DNA from: a virus
DNA: 64,000 bases
Virus record (IMG/VR): IMGVR_UViG_3300013233_000195
Span: 1 to 64,000 of that record
Reading direction: 5' to 3' (one strand)
A model generated the notes under the pieces. It saw only the letters and a list, made by a program, of their open reading frames with translations. It was not told the DNA's origin and did no database searches. Of the stretch, positions 26,318 to 35,504 are shown in pieces. Every line of letters starts with the position of its first letter. The stretch's first letter is position 1. The position numbers and the translations under genes are program-made.

Positions 26318-27205
26318 ATGAATCAAAATCTAAAAAGTTTCTATGATTATCCCCAACCAGTTCTAGACGATGGTTGGGTAAAGCTCATTGACATTATGGG
26401 AGATGATAAGGCAATAGAAGATTCGGCCAGAATTAGCTATGGTGGTAAAAAAGGAAATCACCTCCGAACCGAGCTTGACAGAGAGCGCCTTATCCGATAC
26501 ATGATGAGACACCACCACGGAACTCCCTTTGAAATGTGTGAGATCAAGTTAGCTATTCGGGTTCCCTTGTATGTTTGGCAACAGTGGCTTAGGCATAGGA
26601 CGGCAAGCATCAACCAACGGAGTACACGATACTCTGAGTCTTTTTCGACTTGCCACAGGTATACATCTTCTGAGTGGAGAGGCCGAAGTGACTCCAACAA
26701 ACAGGGTAGCGGAGAGTTTCTTCCAGAGACAGTCGGAAGGGATCTCAGCAAGGAACAAGACGAAATTCAGACTCTTGCTCAAGAGGTCTATAATCGTCGG
26801 CTTCTGCGAGGAGTTTCAAAGGAGCAGGCTAGGGTTGATTTGCCACACTCAACCTACACAGAAGCATTTTGGAAGATTGACTTGCGAAACCTACTCCACT
26901 TCCTTGAGTTGCGATTAGATGAACATGCACAATGGGAAATTCGAGAGTATGCACATGCTATTGCGGAGATTGTGAAGATGTGGGTGCCCATGACCTGGCG
27001 AGCTTTCCAAGATTACCGTCTAAACTCCCTGACTCTCAGTGGTCCTGAGATTGAACTCCTAGCCGATCTTCTTGCAAACCCATTAATTAGCGATGGATAC
27101 TTTTATGATCGGGAAGAGATTCTCAGGAGAGTAGGACAGGGATTGGTCTTCTCAAGTGAAGGCAAAGAGTTTCAGAGAAAGCTAGAAAGGTTACGACTCC
27201 TATGA
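26318..27205 (+). CDS. thyX: Flavin-dependent thymidylate synthase ThyX
   Basis: 295 residues. The ThyX signature RHRTASINQRSTRYS at about 92-106 binds FAD and dUMP. It makes dTMP from dUMP with methylene-tetrahydrofolate and NADPH. With Dcd (dCTP to dUTP) and NrdJ it forms a thymidine route. GAGAGG precedes the ATG and the next gene overlaps its stop. Confidence 0.94.
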   Translation: MNQNLKSFYDYPQPVLDDGWVKLIDIMGDDKAIEDSARISYGGKKGNHLRTELDRERLIRYMMRHHHGTPFEMCEIKLAIRVPLYVWQQWLRHRTASINQRSTRYSESFSTCHRYTSSEWRGRSDSNKQGSGEFLPETVGRDLSKEQDEIQTLAQEVYNRRLLRGVSKEQARVDLPHSTYTEAFWKIDLRNLLHFLELRLDEHAQWEIREYAHAIAEIVKMWVPMTWRAFQDYRLNSLTLSGPEIELLADLLANPLISDGYFYDREEILRRVGQGLVFSSEGKEFQRKLERLRLL

Positions 27206-28353
27206 GAATCTTACATGTTCAGGCCAATCCTGAGATTCGCCTCTCCCGAGAAGCCTGGTGTCTTCGTCAGAAGGGGCACACTGTAGACTTGTTGCATACT
27301 AGTGGGGAGGACTTACATCTTAACTACCCTCCTGCGGAGCCGCTTGAGCAATGTTACAATGAAATCTATGGGCTCACAACCTTTCAAGACTTTTGGGAGC
27401 TAGCAAGTGGCTATGATGTTGTTCACAGTCATAGCCCGCCCGAGGCCACAACTTTTATGTGCCTTCCTCTCAAGGTTCCTGTAGTCCATGACATCCACGA
27501 CTCATGCTCAGAGATCGGATGGGGAAGTCCAAACATTGAAAAGATTGACCTCAACCTATGCGATGGGGTTGTTTATGTAAGTAGTGGGCAAATTCAACAG
27601 ATTTGGAATAAGCATAGGTTTTGGCCCACAAATAGTTGTATACTTCCAAACTATCCCCATCAGCTTGATGAGGAGTGGAAATTAGAGCCTCCTGTAAAAT
27701 ACTCCAGTCTTGATGGACAGACTCACTTGGTATTTCAAGGTATGATTGCTTCTCCCGGTGTGGGAAGCCACCGAGACGTGACAGCATACCTAATTGGATT
27801 AGCTAGCCGAGGTATCCATGTTCATATCTACCCCATTTTAATGACTACTTTTTGGCTAGAACTAGGACAGTATATATCAACAATACACATACATGACAAG
27901 GTAGATCCAACAAAGCTAACTTGGGAACTCGCGCAGTATGATGCGGGCTTGGTTCTTTTCCGTATTGATGACCTGAAAGAGTTGCCTGTGCTGGATTCGA
28001 TGTTGCCAAATAAACTCTTTGAATATGAGATGGCTGGCTTGCCAGTTCTTTATCCAAATTGTAGGGCGATGAGATTCTACATTCGAGAAAGAGCAGTAGG
28101 ACTTTCTTATGATGACTATGATGATATTGCATTCTTGGCTAGAGAAGTGCCGAAGATCAAAGTAACATCTAAGCCACCACAGATGATAGATTGGATATTC
28201 AAAGTTGAGGAACTGTATGAAAGAGCAATAGAAAGATTCAAGGTTACAAAGCGTCAGCGAAGTTCTCCTTCGGGAGATTATATCAAGGGATGGCTTATGG
28301 GCCATGAAAAGGAGTTTCTCGAAAATGACCAAGTTTCAGGTTTCGCTGGCTGA
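27202..28353 (+). CDS. Glycosyltransferase, GT4-like (paralogue A)
   Basis: 383 residues. A GT-B fold is suggested by the N-terminal HVQANPEIRLSREAWCLRQ, a middle VYVSSGQIQQIW and VFQGMI, and a C-terminal NKLFEYEMAGLPVLYPN region, where family 4 enzymes bind the nucleotide sugar. It shares organisation and many residues with the protein at 31263. The acceptor is unknown. Confidence 0.78.
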   Translation: MRILHVQANPEIRLSREAWCLRQKGHTVDLLHTSGEDLHLNYPPAEPLEQCYNEIYGLTTFQDFWELASGYDVVHSHSPPEATTFMCLPLKVPVVHDIHDSCSEIGWGSPNIEKIDLNLCDGVVYVSSGQIQQIWNKHRFWPTNSCILPNYPHQLDEEWKLEPPVKYSSLDGQTHLVFQGMIASPGVGSHRDVTAYLIGLASRGIHVHIYPILMTTFWLELGQYISTIHIHDKVDPTKLTWELAQYDAGLVLFRIDDLKELPVLDSMLPNKLFEYEMAGLPVLYPNCRAMRFYIRERAVGLSYDDYDDIAFLAREVPKIKVTSKPPQMIDWIFKVEELYERAIERFKVTKRQRSSPSGDYIKGWLMGHEKEFLENDQVSGFAG

Positions 28354-29389
28354 GGAGGAAGCGCTCACATTCGATGACGTGTCCTTGGTGCCAAAGTATT
28401 CTACTCTGAACTCTCGATCAGATGCAGATTGTAGTTCTTTTCTGTTCAATAGACGCTCAGAGGACCGATCACATGCTTGGGACAACCCACAGGTTTTCCT
28501 ACCTACTCCCCTGATTCCAGCAAACATGACTACAATCACTGGGAGGGAGATGGTTAAGGAGATTCAGCAGAAGGGATCTGTTGCGATTCTTCCTCGACAG
28601 AGAGAGGACTTCCAATGGAAAACTGCCTTAGAGGGGTTGCCCTTTGCTTATGTAGGAGCAACCTTTGGAATCCACACGCCTCTTGAAGACTTGCCGCGAC
28701 TTCCTCAGATCATCTTCTATGTTTTGGAGCTTGCTCATGCGGATCTTGCTCTAGCAGAGAAGAAAATCCGAGAGTTTAAGGCTCAATCTGAGTATCTATT
28801 AATGGTCGGAAACATTGTTACTGATGATGCTGCAAACCGTTTGATCTCAGCAGGAGCAGACGCTGTGAAAGTGGGCATTGGTGGCGGTAGTGTGTGTACA
28901 ACACGACTAGTAAGTGGTGTTGGCGTACCACAGTTCACCGCTCTTAAGAATGTCTGTGAGTTTGTTCGTAGCTGCTATCCCAATGTAACCGTCATTTCAG
29001 ATGGTGGGATAAGGCACCTCGGCGACATCGTAAAAGCCCTAGCTTGTGGAGCAGATGCTGTAATGAGTGGCTATCTGTTTGCTGGAACGAAGGAAGCCGC
29101 AGCACCAACAGTCTCCCTACCAGATGGAAGTCTAGTAAAGAACTATGCAGGTGAAGCCTCAGCTCAAATCAAGCGAAACAATGGAGACTCTACGCTACCC
29201 GAAGGAGTCTCGCAGGGAGTCCCCTACAGTGGCGAGGGGGTCGGGGACGTTCTGTGGCGAGTACACAGAGCTATCCAAACAGGCATGGCCTACTGTGGAG
29301 CAAAGTCCTTGACAGAACTGCGAAAGTGTGCTACATTTGTACGAGTGAGCCGGGCGGCTCAGAGGGAGGCCAGGCCCCATGTCTTTTGA
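28325..29389 (+). CDS. IMP dehydrogenase / GMP reductase family enzyme
   Basis: 354 residues. LTFDDVSLVPKYSTL at the start, the catalytic-Cys loop GIGGGSVCTTRLVSG at about 190, ISDGGIRHLGDIVKALA and LPEGV define the IMPDH/GMPR TIM barrel. There is no CBS pair, so it is the short form; GuaB versus GuaC cannot be settled by eye. It would tune guanine nucleotide pools, rare among phages. AAGGAG precedes the ATG, inside the previous gene. Confidence 0.88.
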   Translation: MTKFQVSLAEEEALTFDDVSLVPKYSTLNSRSDADCSSFLFNRRSEDRSHAWDNPQVFLPTPLIPANMTTITGREMVKEIQQKGSVAILPRQREDFQWKTALEGLPFAYVGATFGIHTPLEDLPRLPQIIFYVLELAHADLALAEKKIREFKAQSEYLLMVGNIVTDDAANRLISAGADAVKVGIGGGSVCTTRLVSGVGVPQFTALKNVCEFVRSCYPNVTVISDGGIRHLGDIVKALACGADAVMSGYLFAGTKEAAAPTVSLPDGSLVKNYAGEASAQIKRNNGDSTLPEGVSQGVPYSGEGVGDVLWRVHRAIQTGMAYCGAKSLTELRKCATFVRVSRAAQREARPHVF

Positions 29390-29789
29390 TCTTCAACTAG
29401 CAGCTAATTCAGATCATCAGAAAACAGAGATAAACCACCAAACAGATGCTCTATTACCTAACTACCTGAAAATAGGAGATTCAACAAATGAAGAAGAGAT
29501 AAAAAAGATCCTCCAAGTGTGGGTTCTTTCCTCTGGTATGGGAAAGAGAACTATTAGACTAGCTAGAAAGACAGCTAAAAGAAAGAAGTCAAAGAGAGTA
29601 TCAACAAGACATGCTGTTTCAGAACTAGTAGACTTTATTCTACTTGCTCTGCAAAAGGGAAGATTTCAGCTTTCAATTGTCACTGCTGGAGAGGATTCCT
29701 ATGTACGCATTGTCCCCAGCAAAAAAGAGAAGGTTAGAACCCCTCTAGGTCCTATTAACGAATATGAGGAGAAATCAAATGAAAGTTAG
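29379..29789 (+). CDS. Hypothetical protein
   Basis: 136 residues, overlapping the previous stop. A basic stretch (RLARKTAKRKKSKRV) separates an acidic N-terminus from a folded-looking end (FQLSIVTAGEDSYVRIVP). No family recognised. Confidence 0.7.
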   Translation: MSFDLQLAANSDHQKTEINHQTDALLPNYLKIGDSTNEEEIKKILQVWVLSSGMGKRTIRLARKTAKRKKSKRVSTRHAVSELVDFILLALQKGRFQLSIVTAGEDSYVRIVPSKKEKVRTPLGPINEYEEKSNES

Positions 29790-30141
29790 AAACATTGACA
29801 AGAAAGATGTACTAACGCTTGGATGGGCAATGAATCACATGCTGCCCGAAGAAACAAATGAGCTAATTAATATCGCCATTCTACCGGAGATTATGAAGTC
29901 TTGGACGCTAAAGCGCGTAGAGGAAACATTTGGGGTAGACTTCTTTCTTGTAAAGAAGAACAGCAGTCCAACCCATACCGTTTCCTCCCCACAAGGTGAC
30001 AAGCTCATCCCTCAGACGAGAGTTAACTGGCAACTATCTGGTACAACGGCAGAGGAAGAGGAGCAATTAAAGGTTAAGTCCAGGAGTGTGTATGATGAAA
30101 AGGGAAACGCTGTACAAGAGTCTTCTAAAGAAGAGAAGTAA
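29779..30141 (+). CDS. Hypothetical protein
   Basis: About 120 residues, with GAGGAG ahead of the ATG and overlapping the previous stop. Mixed alpha/beta, Lys/Glu-rich end. Not recognised. Confidence 0.68.
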   Translation: MKVRNIDKKDVLTLGWAMNHMLPEETNELINIAILPEIMKSWTLKRVEETFGVDFFLVKKNSSPTHTVSSPQGDKLIPQTRVNWQLSGTTAEEEEQLKVKSRSVYDEKGNAVQESSKEEK

Positions 30142-30412
30142 TCGCTTTCTTCTACGGGAGTATGCCCGCATGTTTCGACAGGAGGAAAATACTGTATTCT
30201 CTGAAGCAAAAAGGGCAAAGGCAAAGGTGCGCCGTCAACTCTTGTGGGCAGAACTGCGAGATCGGCGCATCAATAGAACGGGGAGAACACTTGTGCAGCT
30301 TTCAAGGCGGGTGCTCTCTCCCGAAGGACAAAAGAATGTAGCAGGTAGCAGACCAAATCCCGCTTACCTGCTCGAAGTTTGGAACTCTTACTGTAGCCCG
30401 GAGGATTTCTAA
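30092..30412 (+). CDS. Hypothetical basic protein
   Basis: About 106 residues; AGGAG precedes ATGATG, which lies within the previous gene. Arg-rich helices (LLREYARMFRQEE, KAKVRRQLLWAELRDRR) suggest nucleic-acid or ribosome binding. Not recognised. Confidence 0.65.
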   Translation: MMKRETLYKSLLKKRSNRFLLREYARMFRQEENTVFSEAKRAKAKVRRQLLWAELRDRRINRTGRTLVQLSRRVLSPEGQKNVAGSRPNPAYLLEVWNSYCSPEDF

Positions 30413-30684
30413 TGAGTGAACAAGTTACACTAATCATCCCAAATCATCCTAGTGACACCTACATTACCGTTCATCGAAAGAGAACAATTCAGCCAAAACC
30501 TTTCTTTTCTGAAACCTTTGGTTTAGACGTTCTAAAGCCGGTTGTTTGTCAAGAGGATGAAGATGCTCGGACAGCCACAATTCGCACTGTGAAAGAGGCT
30601 ACGGAGTTGGTGGAGAGTTATCTAGACCACACAGAGAAGGAAATCAAAGAGCTTTATGGAGAGCCAAACTATGATTCTGAATGA
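30412..30684 (+). CDS. Hypothetical protein
   Basis: 90 residues, TAATG overlap with the gene before. Beta-rich start, acidic helix at the end. Not recognised; it sits directly before dcd and overlaps it. Confidence 0.7.
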   Translation: MSEQVTLIIPNHPSDTYITVHRKRTIQPKPFFSETFGLDVLKPVVCQEDEDARTATIRTVKEATELVESYLDHTEKEIKELYGEPNYDSE

Positions 30685-31261
30685 TCATGAGTTACAGGAA
30701 CTGTATGAGAAGACAAACACAAAAACTCCATTTATCCGACCTTTTATCCAGCAAAAGGTAAGTAGACGTGGACGGAATAATATCCTGTCATATGGGTTGG
30801 GCTCCTTTGGCTATGATATTCGTCTTGGACATCTTGTAAAGGAACTACACAGCGATGGTACGGGTGGAGTTCTAGATCCACTTAATCCAGCTATGCCAGA
30901 GCAGTCTCTACACTGGACAGAAGAGTATCATTCGGAGCCATTTGAGCTTGCTCCTCATGGCTTTATCTTAGGAACTTCACATGAGATTTTCTGTATGCCC
31001 AGAGACGTTGTAGGTCTTTGTATTGGAAAGTCTACCTATGCTCGTGCTGGAATTCTTATCAATGCAACTCCTCTTGAACCGGGGTGGGAAGGACAACTAA
31101 CTCTGGAGATCTCTAACATGACCGATGTTCCTGTTCGGCTGTACCCGCAACAAGGGATTGCTCAAATTCTCTTCTTTCGTGGGGATACACAGCCTCTTAG
31201 GGATTATAGACTCTTAGGGGCAAGGTATCAAAATCAGCAAGGACCAACTCTAGGGAGATAA
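30671..31261 (+). CDS. dcd: dCTP deaminase
   Basis: About 196 residues. Dcd/dUTPase-fold motifs are clear: SYGLGSFGYDIRLG, CIGKSTYARAG, TPLEPGWEGQLTLE, QGIAQILFF and YQNQQGPTLGR. It deaminates dCTP to dUTP, feeding ThyX after dUTP is hydrolysed to dUMP. Start chosen at the ATG preceded by GGAGAG. Confidence 0.92.
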   Translation: MILNDHELQELYEKTNTKTPFIRPFIQQKVSRRGRNNILSYGLGSFGYDIRLGHLVKELHSDGTGGVLDPLNPAMPEQSLHWTEEYHSEPFELAPHGFILGTSHEIFCMPRDVVGLCIGKSTYARAGILINATPLEPGWEGQLTLEISNMTDVPVRLYPQQGIAQILFFRGDTQPLRDYRLLGARYQNQQGPTLGR

Positions 31262-31262
31262 A

Positions 31263-32417
31263 ATGAATATCCTAGTTTACCGGGGCTATCCCGAGATTCG
31301 AACGGCTAAAATCTGTAGAGCCTTGCGAGTAGCTGGGCACACGGTGGACTTTGTGGGGCTAACAGAGGCTCCCATCGCCTATCCTACTCATGTAGACCAC
31401 ACAGAGTGCTTTGACCACACCTATCGTCTCGTGAATCCTCGGGATCTGTGGATTGCAATGCCTAAATATGATATCGTTCTAATGATGAATCCGTCAGATG
31501 GAATGGCTGTTTATGCTATGGCTGGAGAAGCACAGATTCCTGTGATCTTCGGAGTCAATGACATGCTCTCCTCTCTTGTAGGTGGAGAACACTTATGGGA
31601 GAAAGCTGCTTGCCAATGGGCAGACGGCCTGATCTTTGTTAGTAAGACCCAGTATCAGCAAGCTGCTGAAAAGTATGGAATTCCAGAAGATCGAATTTTC
31701 GTTCTTCCAAACTATACTTCTGAGGTCTCAGTGCCTACCGAGAAGAAAGAAAAACTCTCCTCAAAGGATGGAAAAGTGCATCTAGTGTATGTGGGTACAC
31801 TAACCCCCACAGTCCATCATAGATACCTACTGGATTGGTTCGTAGATCTATTAGACCAGGGAGCTTGTGTCCATGTTTACCCATCTAGCGAGGTAACTGC
31901 CTATGAAAATCTTGGTGATGGATACTTTTACAATAAGCCCATTTCTCCGGCAGAACTAAGTTGTGAGTTAGGAAAGTATGATGCTGGTCTTATCAGCTTT
32001 CGAGGATACTGTGATGGAAAGGCAGATGGAAAGGAGCAAACATACAAAGATCAGGTCTTGTGTAACCTGCCCCACAAGCTATTTGATTACTGGACTGCTG
32101 AATTGCCTATCTTGGCTCCAGATGTTCCTGGAGCAGAGTACGCTAGACTCATTGAGCATCAACATGGTGGCCTTCTCTACTCTTCACCAGAAGACTGTGT
32201 TCTGAAGGCTAAGAAGATTCAGGAAGATCCTGAGCAGTTCATAAACGACCGAGCTATTACAATGGAGGAGGCCATCTCTGGACTAGTAGACTTTATTGGT
32301 CACATCAAGAGTAAAGCTCTCTTACATGCAAACATGACCATTCCAAGAGAGTTGGTTGAAACCTATGTAATGGGCGCTTGGGCTCTGTGGTCTCGGGGCC
32401 AGATTTTTGTGTCGTAG
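31263..32417 (+). CDS. Glycosyltransferase, GT4-like (paralogue B)
   Basis: 384 residues, related to the protein at 27202: both begin with a short strand then PEIR, a GHTVDF/L stretch and end in a conserved region (NLPHKLFDYWTAELPILAP). VYVGTLTPT and CELGKYDAGLISF match GT-B enzymes of family 4. A duplication within the phage or acquisition of a pair is likely. Last gene of its unit. Confidence 0.78.
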   Translation: MNILVYRGYPEIRTAKICRALRVAGHTVDFVGLTEAPIAYPTHVDHTECFDHTYRLVNPRDLWIAMPKYDIVLMMNPSDGMAVYAMAGEAQIPVIFGVNDMLSSLVGGEHLWEKAACQWADGLIFVSKTQYQQAAEKYGIPEDRIFVLPNYTSEVSVPTEKKEKLSSKDGKVHLVYVGTLTPTVHHRYLLDWFVDLLDQGACVHVYPSSEVTAYENLGDGYFYNKPISPAELSCELGKYDAGLISFRGYCDGKADGKEQTYKDQVLCNLPHKLFDYWTAELPILAPDVPGAEYARLIEHQHGGLLYSSPEDCVLKAKKIQEDPEQFINDRAITMEEAISGLVDFIGHIKSKALLHANMTIPRELVETYVMGAWALWSRGQIFVS

Positions 32418-32424
32418 ATTTTAC

Positions 32425-32453
32425 TTGACACCGGCTCGCCGCCGTGGTATAAT
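32425..32453 (+). promoter_or_regulatory. sigma70-type promoter P6
   Basis: TTGACA at 32425-32430, 17-bp spacer, TATAAT at 32448-32453 with extended TGG. It drives the sulfotransferase-rtcB unit. Confidence 0.9.
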
Positions 32454-32476
32454 GGGCGCACAAGGAGGAGACAGTA

Positions 32477-33262
32477 GTGAAGCGATTCATCCTGTATGGT
32501 CGAGGCCGGTGTGGGTCAACCCCCGTAGCAGACGAGATCGACCGAGGGGTACATAGTGCTTGTGTGCTAGAGCCCTTTATTGACAAGGAAAGCATGGGAC
32601 CAGGAATTCATATTCCCCTTAAGTTTGATCTGTGGTTAGAGCATCATGGGATTCCATCAAGTATGGCTTCGGTAGTGTATAGCCCCTATCTGGAGTACAT
32701 GGAAACAACAGTAAGTCAGCGAAGAGATATTTCTGCTTTTGGATTCAAGATTATTGCTAATCAGATGACAGAACGAAGAGGGTTGTTAAAGACACTAAGG
32801 AGAAACAACTTTGAGATCCTCTTCCTCATTAGAAAAAATGTGATTAGACAAGCAATCTCTTCAATGATAGCTGAACAGCGAGGAGTCTACAATGCAAAGG
32901 GCTATACCCCTCCTGAGTCAGAATCTTTTGTATTAGATACTTCTACTCTTGCCGAGGCAGCAGCAAGATTTGAAAGAAGCAATGAGGAGACTCAGCAACT
33001 CTTTGAGGAGATGGGATTTCCTGTTCATACATTTTATTATGAAGACTACTGTAGTAACAGAAGAGCATTTCTGATCCGAGTTCAGAGAACTCTTCAACTC
33101 TCTCAGTTAAATCCAACGGAGACACGGTATTCAATAATGACTCCAAGAGATTTGACTACAATCATAAGCAACTTAAGTCAGGTACGAGAACAGCTCAAGA
33201 GACATAATTCTGAATATGTGGAGATGCTGGATAACCCGGAGTACGGACATGAAACCACTTAA
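32477..33262 (+). CDS. Sulfotransferase-like protein
   Basis: 261 residues from a GTG preceded by AAGGAGGAG. The N-terminal GRGRCGSTPVA resembles the 5'-phosphosulfate-binding loop, and EILFLIRKNVIRQAISSM the 3'-phosphate-binding segment of PAPS-dependent sulfotransferases (closest in look to Stf0-type). It may sulfate a surface glycan. No PAPS synthesis gene is present, so the donor would come from the host. It overlaps rtcB. Confidence 0.72.
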   Translation: MKRFILYGRGRCGSTPVADEIDRGVHSACVLEPFIDKESMGPGIHIPLKFDLWLEHHGIPSSMASVVYSPYLEYMETTVSQRRDISAFGFKIIANQMTERRGLLKTLRRNNFEILFLIRKNVIRQAISSMIAEQRGVYNAKGYTPPESESFVLDTSTLAEAAARFERSNEETQQLFEEMGFPVHTFYYEDYCSNRRAFLIRVQRTLQLSQLNPTETRYSIMTPRDLTTIISNLSQVREQLKRHNSEYVEMLDNPEYGHETT

Positions 33263-34472
33263 TATATGGGGAAAAGAGTTCATTGATGACCCCACAATGA
33301 AGCAGATGCAGCGGTGTATGTCCTTGCCAATCACTGTGGCTGGGGCACTTATGCCTGATGCTCATTTGGGCTATGGACTTCCCATTGGTGGTGTTCTAGC
33401 TACGAAAGATGCTGTGATCCCTTATGCTGTTGGTGTGGACATTGCTTGTAGGGTGATGCTCTCCGTCCTACCTATTACTCAGGTTGGAAGTCAAGATCCA
33501 TTGAACATTCTGGGCAACGATCTAAAGGAAGCTATTGATGAATCTACTTGCTTTGGGGTTGGTAGCTCCTTTGAGACGGAAGATCGCAGACAGCATAAGG
33601 TTCTAGATGATCCCCGCTGGGGAACGTTAGAAAGGCATATTCCAGACATCGTGGATCTTGCATGGAGACAACTTGGTACTTCAGGAGCAGGCAACCACTT
33701 CATTGATATTGGCATGTTAGAGTTACAAGAGCCCTACCAGACAGGAGATAATGGTGGTACACATCGGCTAGATGCTGGAACCTATCTTGCCATCCTAACT
33801 CACAGTGGCTCAAGGGGACCTGGGTATAAAGTATGTAATCACTACTCTCAAATAGCACAGTGGATGAATGTCAGCCTTAGTGACGAGCAGAAGCATCTGG
33901 CTTGGCTTCCGCTAGACACAGAGGAAGGTCAGGAGTATTGGAACGCAATGGAACTGATGGGAGAATATGCTTCGGCAAACCACCATTTAATACATCAAGG
34001 AATCTATAATCATCTCAATGTCTCCCCTTCTTTAGTGATTGAGAACCACCATAACTTTGCCTGGAAGGTGAATCCTACAGGACTTCCTGAAGATGAGATC
34101 ATTCTCCATCGAAAGGGGGCTACCCCGGCAGAAGAGGGAGATGTGGGAGCCATTCCAGGTACATTTGCTTCGCCCACTTTTGTTGTGCGGGGACTTGGCA
34201 ACGAGCAAGCTCTGTGGTCCTCCGCACATGGAGCGGGGAGGGCCTTGAGTCGGAAGAAAGCTAAGATGTCTCTCTCCTGGGATATGATCGAGCCTACGCT
34301 AAAGAAGGAGAAGATTGAGGTTATGTCCTCCTCACTAGATGAGCTACCATTTGCCTATAAGTGCATAGAACGAATTATGAAGGCCCAAAAGGATCTAGTA
34401 GAGATCTTTGGTGTTTTCCATCCAAGACTTGTTAAGATGGCTACGGGTAAGAAACTACACAGAACTTCCTAA
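33249..34472 (+). CDS. rtcB: RtcB-type RNA ligase
   Basis: 407 residues. RtcB landmarks: PDAHLGYGLPIGGV, YAVGVDIACRV, GTSGAGNHFIDIG, THSGSRG, ENHHNFAW, HRKGATPA and the guanylylated His in SAHGAGRALSR. It joins 2',3'-cyclic phosphate ends to 5'-OH ends, so it can repair tRNAs cut by host anticodon nucleases. A tRNA cluster and a second RNA ligase in the same phage fit this. Confidence 0.93.
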   Translation: MKPLNIWGKEFIDDPTMKQMQRCMSLPITVAGALMPDAHLGYGLPIGGVLATKDAVIPYAVGVDIACRVMLSVLPITQVGSQDPLNILGNDLKEAIDESTCFGVGSSFETEDRRQHKVLDDPRWGTLERHIPDIVDLAWRQLGTSGAGNHFIDIGMLELQEPYQTGDNGGTHRLDAGTYLAILTHSGSRGPGYKVCNHYSQIAQWMNVSLSDEQKHLAWLPLDTEEGQEYWNAMELMGEYASANHHLIHQGIYNHLNVSPSLVIENHHNFAWKVNPTGLPEDEIILHRKGATPAEEGDVGAIPGTFASPTFVVRGLGNEQALWSSAHGAGRALSRKKAKMSLSWDMIEPTLKKEKIEVMSSSLDELPFAYKCIERIMKAQKDLVEIFGVFHPRLVKMATGKKLHRTS

Positions 34473-34484
34473 CTGGGGTGAAAA

Positions 34485-34748
34485 ATGAGTAAGATTCAAG
34501 ACTACATCTTCACAGAAACAGAGATTCAAGAAGGCAAAGTACCCCCAAATCTTCGTCTTGTTGGTCCACCTGAATTAGATATAACAGACCTTGATGCTGA
34601 GGGCTTTGTTGGTACAATGGGAGATAAGCCCAAAGGAAAACTGTTTTCACTGCGACAGGTGAAAATTCATGGTATGCTTATGCCTTGGTTCATTTATGTT
34701 CCTGTAGATGTCAAGTTTGATAATGATGAAAATGATAAGAGTAGCTAG
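34485..34748 (+). CDS. Hypothetical protein
   Basis: 87 residues, 12 bases after rtcB. Beta-rich with an acidic end. Not recognised. Confidence 0.65.
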   Translation: MSKIQDYIFTETEIQEGKVPPNLRLVGPPELDITDLDAEGFVGTMGDKPKGKLFSLRQVKIHGMLMPWFIYVPVDVKFDNDENDKSS

Positions 34749-34756
34749 GGGGCGCT

Positions 34757-35140
34757 GTGCTTGACTTACCTCATACACAAAAGAAGTTTACTTCTGCTTC
34801 AGAGATGGCAGCTTACTATCACCAGCGGAGAGAACGAAGAAGAAAGATAAGAGCCAATCGACGCAGGAAGCTCAAGGCAGCCCATAGCAAGGTTCGTAAG
34901 GCAGTTAGAAGGGGGGATTTGATTCGGCCTGACGTTTGTCCAGTTTGTAAGAGACATAGGAATGAAGTTGGAACCATCCAAGCCCACCACGAAGACTATG
35001 ATTGCCCGCTTGTGATTCTGTGGGTTTGTGATGACTGCCACAAAGAGATTCATAGGAAGAAAAGGAGACGACATGGGAAAAGGTATCGACAGCAACAGAA
35101 TCTTTCTGCCCAAGAACGAACAGACGAACCGAATCATTGA
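34757..35140 (+). CDS. HNH-like zinc endonuclease
   Basis: 127 residues, very basic, starting at a GTG after AGGGGG. CPVCKRHR, IQAHHEDYDCP and CDDCHKEIH give two Cys pairs with an H-H core, the arrangement of small HNH nucleases. It could be a free-standing homing nuclease or a packaging/repair nuclease. It overlaps the next gene by 68 bases. Confidence 0.75.
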   Translation: MLDLPHTQKKFTSASEMAAYYHQRRERRRKIRANRRRKLKAAHSKVRKAVRRGDLIRPDVCPVCKRHRNEVGTIQAHHEDYDCPLVILWVCDDCHKEIHRKKRRRHGKRYRQQQNLSAQERTDEPNH

Positions 35141-35504
35141 GCTGCTTCTGGAGTATAGCAGGATCTTTGATAAGAAGCACTCTGATTATGGTCCCAACAA
35201 CATTGCAAAGTTTGGTGAGATTGGTTGTTTGGTTCGTCTGAATGACAAGCTAGAAAGGTTGATTACTTTGCTTATGGGTAAGAAGGAACCATCTGTAGAT
35301 AATGAGAGTGTTGAGGACACTTGGTTTGATGTGATTGGTTATGCGGTGATTGCTCTTGCATGTCGTCGTGGTCTGTGGCTTGAAGGAGAGCACTTACTGA
35401 ACACTACCCCACAAGCGGAGCAATACTATAACAGTGACGCAACAGCAACCACCCCCTTTGAGAATCACACCTCAGTAACTCATGGAGATGTGAGAAATGG
35501 CTAG
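35073..35504 (+). CDS. Nmad1/DUF1599-like protein
   Basis: 143 residues, start chosen for AAAGGAG. LLEYSRIFDKKHSDYG, FGEIGCLVRLNDKLERL and ESVEDTWFDVIGYAVIA match the 'nucleotide modification associated' domain 1 family, found in phages near base-modification genes. Its biochemical activity is not established. It hints that modified nucleotides may occur in this phage. Confidence 0.72.
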   Translation: MGKGIDSNRIFLPKNEQTNRIIELLLEYSRIFDKKHSDYGPNNIAKFGEIGCLVRLNDKLERLITLLMGKKEPSVDNESVEDTWFDVIGYAVIALACRRGLWLEGEHLLNTTPQAEQYYNSDATATTPFENHTSVTHGDVRNG

